This document shows positions 61,101 to 64,000 of a DNA stretch of 64,000 bases, in pieces (position 1 is the stretch's first letter; every line of letters starts with the position of its first letter). Origin of the DNA: Dasyornis broadbenti (lineage: Eukaryota; Chordata; Aves; Passeriformes; Dasyornithidae); assembly GCA_013397935.1 (NCBI GenBank), contig VZRN01006818.1:3099674-3163673 (forward strand), written 5' to 3'. The position numbers and the translations under genes are program-made. Below the pieces are notes generated by a model. It made no database searches. It saw nothing but the letters and a program-made list of their open reading frames with translations, and was not told the DNA's origin.

Positions 61101-63616
61101 GTCACTGCTATTGAGCATTGGTTGGATCCAACTCAGTGCTTTAGGGACAGCAAGGTAATGTTAATATCCTCTATTCAAAGTACTGTTTAGAAAGCAATTG
61201 ATCTTTTGCAAATTTGTGGTAATGTTTTTGCTGTTCAGCACAAAGTGTAAGCTCCTTAAGACAAAAACATACTTTATCCTAAGACAAGAGTTGGAAAACT
61301 GGCTGCAGGCTCATGGGACCCCTGAAGATTATAGCAAGAGGTCCATAAAACATGTTTGTACAGTGTATTCATATTAAAATTTGAGGAAAATGCATCATAA
61401 TCCACAAAAAAACTTGAGAGCTGGTGTGCTCTGAATATCTTGGGAATGCTAAGAAATCAATTTTTTTTATTATTCCAGATGGCAGAGATTGTTTTCTAAG
61501 CTTTTGAATAAAGCAATCCTTGTTACTATGTTAAAATGCTTTCCAAACTTGTGTATTTCCCTGATCAGATTTAATGTGTGTGTTACATCAGCTCTGTGCT
61601 TGAAACGATGGTGAATCTCTGTGTTGGTTTTTACAGGCGGATCAGCTGAAAATAGATGTAATTGACTGGCTCGTATTTGATCCTGCACAGAGGGCAGAAG
61701 CACTTAAGCAAAGCAATGCAATCATGAGGAAGTTCTTGGGTACTAACCTTCACAAATATGACTTATTTTTAAATGTTGGTTTTGTTCTTGACATTACATT
61801 TGATATAACTTTGAATCTAGTCTATTAAAAAGCATGGGTTTGTGAGCTTAAAAAGACAAGGTATGGAAATTACAAAGCTCTGATACCCACTTCACATTCT
61901 CATAGCATCCAAAAAACATGAAGCTGCAAAAGATGTGTTTGTGAAGATTCCCCAAGACTCTATAGCAGAAATATATAACCAGTGGGAAGAACAGGGAATG
62001 GATACTCCACTTCCAGCTGAAGATGACAATGCTATCCGGGAACATTTATGTATTCGTGCATATTTGGTGAGTTTCAAATACGCAGTATTCCAAGTTATTG
62101 TTTAGAAATAACGGTGTCTTTGCCTCGGTGGTGAAACTTTAGCTTTGTCCATTTGATTTAACTTCTGAATCTTTGATGCATTAAAACTGTGCATGTAATG
62201 GCATTCATATTATGAGTCAAAAATATCCAAACATTGTTTCCAATGCAATCCAGGAAGCCCATGAAACCTTTAATGAATGGTTTAAACACATGAACTCAGC
62301 TCCACAGAAGCCTTCTTTGTTACCACAAGCAAGTTTCACTGAAAAAGTGGCCCATGAACATAAAGAAAAGAAGTATGAGGTAGGTAGAAGTCCACTTTAA
62401 TTAATGTAAACTTTTATGTTCTTGCTTTGGAGGCAGTCTTAGTTTAGTGAAACTGAGTAGAAGAATGGTATTTCATATTGCGTAAGGACTCTACTATAAA
62501 TTATTTTTATGTCGAGAGAGTATGAGACTGTAGAATAATAAGGCCACTGCACAATAAATTGCTTTTTTAATGACTCAGCTTTACATAAAATATTGTAATG
62601 TAAAAGTAAATATCCATTATACTGTGTTGATTGTCAGTTTTATTAGTAATTCTGAGCACTCAATTTTGCTATTAACTCTTTATTCTTGTATTTATCTTGT
62701 ATTTTGTTTTCTAAAAGATGCTGCAGTTTTCTTTTGACAGAAGTTCTTCTTGCGTGTCTGGCCAGTATGAATGTATTGTATTCAGTTAATACAAACATTT
62801 GTTTTATAAATATGGAGGAATAAGTTGTTTAAGATTATCTTCTTCTAATGGCTTTGTTTCTGAACAACCTGTCTGACTCTCTGGACAGGGAATTAAGCAA
62901 GGATGGAAATAGCTGCTAGCAGCAGGCTTTTAAGTTTTAGCCACTGGCTGAAGATTCTAATTTGAATTGGAGCTGCCTGTTGCAGTCTATTTTAAAATAG
63001 CCTTGGAAATTATCCTGTTCTGCAGTAGTTTATTTTTTGTTTCTTTGCCAGATGGATTATGGCATTTGGAAAGGCCTCTTGGATGCTCTTACAGCTGATG
63101 TTAAGGAGAAAATGTACAATGTGTTGCTGTTTGTCGATGGAGGATGGATGGTTGATGTTAGAGAGGTAAAATGAATTTTTATATCATGACGCAGACCACA
63201 AAGCACAGATCGTACCCCACTGTACCTTTGTCACATTTAATTTGATGTGTTCCTGTTTAACTGGCTCTGGGCTTGCTGTGAGCAGTTAGAGCTTGCCCCC
63301 CTTATTTACCATTCAGATCATATCTGACAGTCCACTCCAGGCTGCTTAGGCCAGTTTTTGGCCTCTGACACTACTCATTGTGTGGTTGTGCTGAGTTGCC
63401 TGTTAGAGGTAGATTTTCGTAACACTAATGTTATTTTGCTCTGGTAAGGATGCTGAGGACGACCCGGAGCGAACCCACCAGATGATCTTGCTGCGGAAGC
63501 TGTGTCTGCCAATGATGTGCTTTTTGCTGCACACGGTGCTTCACAGCACAGGGCAGCACCAGGAGTGCCTGCGCCTCGCGGACATGGTCGCCTCGGAGCG
63601 CCACAAGCTGTACACG
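37096..63616 (+). CDS. NUP107: NUP107 nucleoporin, 27 coding exons, C-terminus beyond window
   Basis: Twenty-seven exons join into 884 codons with no stop and with consistent phase at every junction. The protein aligns along its length with human NUP107 (925 residues). NUP107 is an alpha-helical scaffold nucleoporin of the Y (NUP107-160) complex, needed for pore assembly and mRNA export; its C-terminal part binds NUP133. The first 100 residues are Ser/Thr/Pro-rich and diverged, as expected for the flexible N-tail. From about residue 100 on it is strongly conserved (Nup84/Nup107 family), for example [55 protein letters not shown] and NVLLFVDGGWMVDVRE. The ATG at 37096 has G at -3 and G at +4. 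About 35 residues, the usual last exon, are missing because the window ends in intron 27. Confidence 0.97.
37104..37845 (+). other. NUP107: NUP107 intron 1
   Basis: A 742-base GT-AG intron whose first half is still CpG island and whose second half is AT-rich. Overlapping open frames on both strands in the GC-rich half show no similarity to known proteins. No repeats were recognised. Confidence 0.85.
37846..37931 (+). CDS. NUP107: NUP107 exon 2
   Basis: Residues 3-32 (RNGFEDMPSP... to KQGSQKRVS plus one base). The acceptor is 'tgttttccag'. The donor at 37932 is GTATCCTTT, which is the U12 consensus and not a typical U2 site. Joining here gives 14 residues between RV and the GN of exon 3 (RVS to IGN), the same spacing as in the human protein. 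Confidence 0.9.
37932..39750 (+). other. NUP107: NUP107 intron 2, predicted U12-type
   Basis: The 5' splice site reads GTATCCTTT. A close match to the U12 branch site (consensus TTCCTTAAC), TTTCTTAAC, lies at 39728-39736, with its branch A about 15 bases before the AG at 39749-39750. There is no strong polypyrimidine tract before the AG. Together these define a GT-AG minor-spliceosome intron. The intron also holds a CR1 fragment near 38398. Confidence 0.85.
38398..38522 (-). mobile_element. CR1 retrotransposon 3' fragment, antisense
   Basis: The + strand shows the reverse complement of a CR1 tail: 'atcacagtatc', 'ggctggaaaagacctttgag', 'catcgagtccaacc', 'ctaacaccaccttg', 'aagtgcca'. It is short and 5'-truncated, lying within NUP107 intron 2. 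Confidence 0.85.
39751..39840 (+). CDS. NUP107: NUP107 exon 3
   Basis: Ninety bases complete codon 32 and encode to codon 62 (LTSLDDTIGNMM... to LLHQP plus one base). It is part of the diverged, phosphosite-rich N-tail, including SRTPNS. The acceptor 'taataatcag' lacks a pyrimidine tract, consistent with the U12 intron before it. The donor is 'gtaaga'. Confidence 0.92.
39960..40354 (+). mobile_element. CR1 retrotransposon, split by an LTR insertion (main part)
   Basis: A sense-orientation CR1 3' region: 'atgaggagagactgag', 'ttgtttagcctggga', 'aagaggcaataggcac', 'ttttttactgtgatggcgg', 'ggttgcccag', 'ggagtctctgtctttggaga', 'gagcaacctgttctag', 'gattggagtagacgatctcc'. It contains an expanded A run (about 40155-40172). 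Its last bases, CTCAG (40350-40354), are duplicated after the inserted LTR, and the CR1 tail resumes at 41430. Confidence 0.88.
40350..40354. repeat. Target-site duplication, left copy
   Basis: CTCAG immediately before the LTR start TGTAGTGGG is repeated exactly at 41430-41434 after the LTR end CAATACA. A 5-bp duplication suits an ERVL-type integration. Confidence 0.85.
40355..41429 (-). mobile_element. Solo ERV LTR inserted in a CR1 tail
   Basis: A 1075-bp solo LTR from TGTAGTGGGTTG to CCCAATACA, flanked by perfect CTCAG duplications. Its own sense is the minus strand, where AATAAA (40537-40542) lies in the second half of the element. It is the same family as the two LTRs near 7387-9503. 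No internal retroviral genes are present, so it is the product of LTR-LTR recombination or a fragment of that process. Several overlapping open frames here (the longest 161 codons) are artefacts of a GC-rich repeated interior. It lies in NUP107 intron 3. Confidence 0.9.
41430..41455 (+). mobile_element. CR1 3' terminus, continuation after the LTR
   Basis: CTCAG followed by 'ctacattgtgattgtgaag' matches the CR1 terminal octamer-repeat tail (consensus of the form ATTCTRTG) that would directly follow position 40354. This shows the LTR landed in the last 25 or so bases of the CR1. Confidence 0.75.
41451..41510. repeat. Exact 30-bp tandem duplication
   Basis: The 30 bases 41451-41480, starting 'aagttaaatacatttctg', are repeated without a mismatch at 41481-41510. 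It lies directly after the CR1/LTR junction in NUP107 intron 3. Perfect identity suggests recent slippage. Confidence 0.95.
41511..43314 (+). other. NUP107: Remainder of NUP107 intron 3
   Basis: Mixed-composition sequence without a gene I recognise. The stretch about 41880-42760 is less AT-rich than its surroundings and carries an AATAAA near 42287. It may be an old decayed retroelement, but no family could be named and its frames contain stops. The intron ends 'tctctttcag'. Confidence 0.5.
43315..43430 (+). CDS. NUP107: NUP107 exon 4
   Basis: Residues 62-100 (GTPLHRSSMK... to LFGNLSM), with the conserved ILGTGGKSP and GNLSM blocks. The acceptor is 'tctctttcag' and the donor 'gtgaga' follows ATG directly. 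Human NUP107 has three extra residues (VTN) between this SM and the next L, so the junction differs slightly in the bird. Confidence 0.96.
45277..45412 (+). CDS. NUP107: NUP107 exon 5
   Basis: Residues 101-146 (LDESNWTMAL... to LREDDPGEA plus one base), crossing from the diverged N-tail into the conserved helical body. The acceptor is 'tggttttag' and the donor 'gtgagg'. Confidence 0.97.
45931..46034 (+). CDS. NUP107: NUP107 exon 6
   Basis: Residues 146-180 (TMSMYSDFLHSFLKH... to ESICNSQ), matching the human SMFSDFLQSFLKH segment. The acceptor is 'ctgtcctag' and the donor 'gtaagt'. Confidence 0.97.
47845..47972 (+). CDS. NUP107: NUP107 exon 7
   Basis: Residues 181-223 (VNILGKIVYR... to RLLSSLY plus two bases), with the conserved QEMVTWRLL block. 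The acceptor is 'gtttccctcag' and the donor 'gtaatt'. Confidence 0.97.
48300..48348 (+). CDS. NUP107: NUP107 exon 8
   Basis: Forty-nine bases finish an Arg codon and encode to residue 239 (DRIQSALEDETAFDIT). The acceptor is 'tatttccag' and the donor 'gtaagc'. Confidence 0.96.
48440..48465 (+). repeat. Inverted repeat, left arm (26 nt)
   Basis: The sequence runs from 'aatctcaaagtgg' to 'cagccattcaaaa' and is the exact reverse complement of 49522-49547. Chance occurrence of 26 matching bases at this spacing is very unlikely. It may be a terminal inverted repeat of a DNA transposon of about 1.1 kb; no target duplication was seen. Confidence 0.9.
48629..48713 (-). mobile_element. CR1 retrotransposon 3' fragment, antisense
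   Basis: The + strand reads as the reverse complement of a CR1 tail: 'aatcatacaatatcctaag', 'ttggaagggatgcacaagga', 'gagtcatactcctggctctg'. It lies between the arms of the intron 8 inverted repeat. Confidence 0.85.
49522..49547 (-). repeat. Inverted repeat, right arm (26 nt)
   Basis: Exact reverse complement of 48440-48465 ('ttttgaatggctgcc' to 'actttgagatt'). It ends 83 bases before the intron 8 acceptor. Confidence 0.9.
49631..49702 (+). CDS. NUP107: NUP107 exon 9
   Basis: Twenty-four codons, residues 240-263 (VLTASEKTTV... to DSLVRQSQ). The acceptor is 'ttcttaaacag' and the donor 'gtatga'. Confidence 0.97.
50178..50266 (+). CDS. NUP107: NUP107 exon 10
   Basis: Residues 264-293 (LVVDWLESIAKDEIG... 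to YAKTVY plus two bases of Trp), nearly identical to human. The acceptor is 'ttattccag' and the donor 'gtgagt'. Confidence 0.98.
51038..51116 (+). CDS. NUP107: NUP107 exon 11
   Basis: Completes the Trp codon and encodes to residue 319 (DNTLHALKQRQ... to RPLVTEL). The acceptor is 'ctgctttcag' and the donor 'gtaagt'. Confidence 0.97.
52072..52185 (+). CDS. NUP107: NUP107 exon 12
   Basis: Thirty-eight codons, residues 320-357 ([10 protein letters not shown]... to LIRAGMTDE). The acceptor is 'tttccttgcag' and the donor 'gtagtg'. Confidence 0.98.
53103..53193 (+). CDS. NUP107: NUP107 exon 13
   Basis: Residues 358-388 (AQRLCKRCGQAWRAATLEG... to DPNING plus one base). The acceptor is 'ttatttttcag' and the donor 'gtatct'. 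Confidence 0.97.
54289..54365 (+). CDS. NUP107: NUP107 exon 14
   Basis: Residues 388-413 (KELEPVEGNPYRCIWKISCW... to MAEE). The acceptor is 'ttacatgtag' after a T-rich stretch and the donor 'gtgaga'. Confidence 0.97.
54889..54948 (+). CDS. NUP107: NUP107 exon 15
   Basis: Twenty codons, residues 414-433, starting EQFNRYERAIYAALSG and ending LKQ. The acceptor is 'tttatttcag' and the donor 'gtatgt'. Confidence 0.97.
55298..55443 (+). CDS. NUP107: NUP107 exon 16
   Basis: Residues 434-482 ([20 protein letters not shown]... to RDYLEA plus two bases of Asn). The acceptor is 'aacatgtag' and the donor 'gtaagt'. Confidence 0.97.
55550..55598 (+). CDS. NUP107: NUP107 exon 17
   Basis: Completes the Asn codon and encodes to residue 498 (WTSEKVFEELQATDKK). 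It follows a short intron of 106 bases. The acceptor is 'tgctttaaag' and the donor 'gtaagt'. Confidence 0.97.
56686..56755 (+). CDS. NUP107: NUP107 exon 18
   Basis: Residues 499-522 (RVIEENQEHYHVIQK... to LGDVD plus one base). The acceptor is 'tgtctccag' and the donor 'gtgagc'. Confidence 0.97.
57198..57316 (+). CDS. NUP107: NUP107 exon 19
   Basis: Residues 522-561 (GLMEEVSRWLSKDRS... to RTLGMQTK), including the almost invariant [15 protein letters not shown]. A 174-codon minus-strand frame over this exon is a shadow. The donor is 'gtcagt', weaker than most in this gene. Confidence 0.97.
58936..58974 (+). CDS. NUP107: NUP107 exon 20 (smallest internal exon)
   Basis: Thirteen codons, residues 562-574 (EEVSVEVLKTYVQ), equal in length and nearly in sequence to human EEVSIEVLKTYIQ. 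The acceptor is 'tttgcaataag', an AAG site with a poor pyrimidine tract. Skipping would remove 39 bases in frame. Confidence 0.93.
59412..59562 (+). CDS. NUP107: NUP107 exon 21
   Basis: Residues 575-625 (RLMSEKHTDLIAFYVSHLPP... to ELAREA plus one base). The acceptor 'ctactgtgcag' follows an imperfect repeat of the form 'tatatatttgcttc'. The donor is 'gtgaga'. Confidence 0.97.
60581..60687 (+). CDS. NUP107: NUP107 exon 22
   Basis: Residues 625-660 (GLDVAAITKTVVENIRKKD... to DTGTTE). It is one or two residues different in length from human around HHDRVLDTG. The acceptor is 'ttgacccag' and the donor 'gtgagt'. Confidence 0.97.
61637..61739 (+). CDS. NUP107: NUP107 exon 23
   Basis: Residues 661-695 ([20 protein letters not shown]... 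to IMRKFL plus one base). The acceptor is 'ggtttttacag' and the donor 'gtacta'. Confidence 0.97.
61906..62066 (+). CDS. NUP107: NUP107 exon 24
   Basis: Residues 695-748 (SKKHEAAKDVFVKIPQDSIA... to HLCIRAYL). The acceptor is 'ttctcatag' and the donor 'gtgagt'. The preceding intron is only 166 bases. Confidence 0.97.
62254..62379 (+). CDS. NUP107: NUP107 exon 25
   Basis: Residues 749-790 (EAHETFNEWFKHMNS... to HKEKKYE). The acceptor is 'tgcaatccag' and the donor 'gtaggt'. Confidence 0.98.
63052..63165 (+). CDS. NUP107: NUP107 exon 26
   Basis: Residues 791-828 (MDYGIWKGLLDALTADVKEK... to WMVDVRE), part of the C-terminal region that contacts NUP133. The acceptor is 'tctttgccag' and the donor 'gtaaaa'. 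Confidence 0.98.
63449..63616 (+). CDS. NUP107: NUP107 exon 27 (penultimate, GC-rich)
   Basis: Residues 829-884 (DAEDDPERTHQMILLRKLCL... to SERHKLYT). The exon is clearly richer in G and C at third positions than the other exons, and its acceptor is an AAG site ('ctctggtaag'). The donor is 'gtgagt'. The remaining 35 or so residues of the protein are expected in the next exon. Confidence 0.97.
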
Positions 63617-64000
63617 GTGAGTTAGGGAGGGCTGCAGGCAGCCTAGCTTACATTTAAAAGCTCTGTGGGTTGGCTGTGGAAAAAGCTTCTATATAGAGAG
63701 GAAGACACCATATGTTCCTATAATATCATAAGTTTCTTTATCGCTTCCCATCCACTGCAGTAGTAAAAGGTTTCCTTGTGTTATGACTTAAGGAATGAGA
63801 GAGGTAACTTTGAAACACTGAGGATGATGAGCAGTGTTTTGACAAGCACTTCTGAGTACTGCAGTTACTAATTTTTGGATGGGGGCTATTGAATTGTAAT
63901 TTTATGATCTTAAAGGTCTTTACCAGCCTAAATGATTCTATGATTCTAAGTTTAGCTGTAGAATTGTAATTGATTTCTTTATTTCCACTACATTTCAGAA
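63617..64000 (+). other. NUP107: NUP107 intron 27, running to the window edge
   Basis: The sequence from the donor at 63617 to the edge is intronic. It ends with 'ctacatttcag' and two more bases, which could be an acceptor with exon start at 63999. The next residue in the human protein is Val, which 'aa' cannot begin, so this AG may not be the real site. Confidence 0.55.
63880..63949 (+). mobile_element. CR1 retrotransposon 3' terminus
   Basis: The block 'tgatcttaaaggtctttacc' then 'agcctaaatgattctatgat' and 'tctaag' is the terminal part of a sense CR1 copy, ending in the characteristic 'attctatgattct' tail. Only about 70 bases are recognisable. Confidence 0.85.

Larger units (their letters stand above)
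49703..63448 (+). other. NUP107: NUP107 introns 9-26 (between the listed exons)
   Basis: The gaps between the exons listed for this interval are all GT-AG introns from 106 to about 1620 bases. I found no nested gene, snoRNA-like box pair or clear transposon in them by eye. Longer ones are introns 12 (52186-53102), 13 (53194-54288), 17 (55599-56685), 19 (57317-58935), 21 (59563-60580) and 22 (60688-61636). Confidence 0.7.

Noticed and set aside
63991..64000. Start of the last NUP107 exon at 63999
   Set aside because: 'catttcag' is a plausible acceptor, but the next two bases 'aa' do not fit the expected Val codon, and only two exon bases would be visible. Left unassigned.

Overview
This is vertebrate nuclear DNA, almost certainly from a bird and probably a passerine. 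Both genes have avian-sized introns and their proteins are closely similar to the human orthologues. The dispersed repeats are CR1 retrotransposon tails, which are typical of bird genomes, plus three LTRs of one endogenous-retrovirus family of the type I associate with passerine genomes. The species call is inference; the gene identities are read directly from the translated exons.

Two protein-coding genes lie on the + strand in the order RAP1B then NUP107, the conserved vertebrate arrangement upstream of MDM2. RAP1B starts near the left edge with a CpG-rich promoter and presumed non-coding first exon. An intron of about 18 kb follows, then six coding exons (18451-28057, 184 residues) and a 3' UTR that is itself split by an intron (28087-29565) and ends near 30785. 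About 6 kb of AT-rich sequence without a recognisable gene separates it from a second CpG island (about 36890-37420). That island holds the NUP107 promoter and start codon (37096). Twenty-seven NUP107 coding exons (37096-63616) give an open frame of 884 codons with every splice phase matching. About 35 C-terminal residues should lie just past the right edge.

Repeats explain most of the remaining open-reading-frame noise. In RAP1B intron 1 one LTR sits in opposite orientation inside an older LTR of the same family (about 7387-9505). In NUP107 intron 3 another LTR sits inside the 3' tail of a CR1 element (about 39960-41455) with a perfect 5-bp target duplication. Smaller CR1 tails occur near 4820, 38400, 48630 and 63880.

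The most interesting signals are three. NUP107 intron 2 looks like a U12-type (minor spliceosome) intron. A perfect 26-nt inverted repeat brackets almost all of NUP107 intron 8. A canonical G-quadruplex motif lies directly before the NUP107 start codon. I found no prokaryotic-type system, no CRISPR array and no third gene.

Functionally the genes are unrelated: RAP1B is a membrane-anchored small GTPase for adhesion signalling, and NUP107 is a scaffold nucleoporin of the Y complex. They are neighbours by conserved synteny and do not form an operon.
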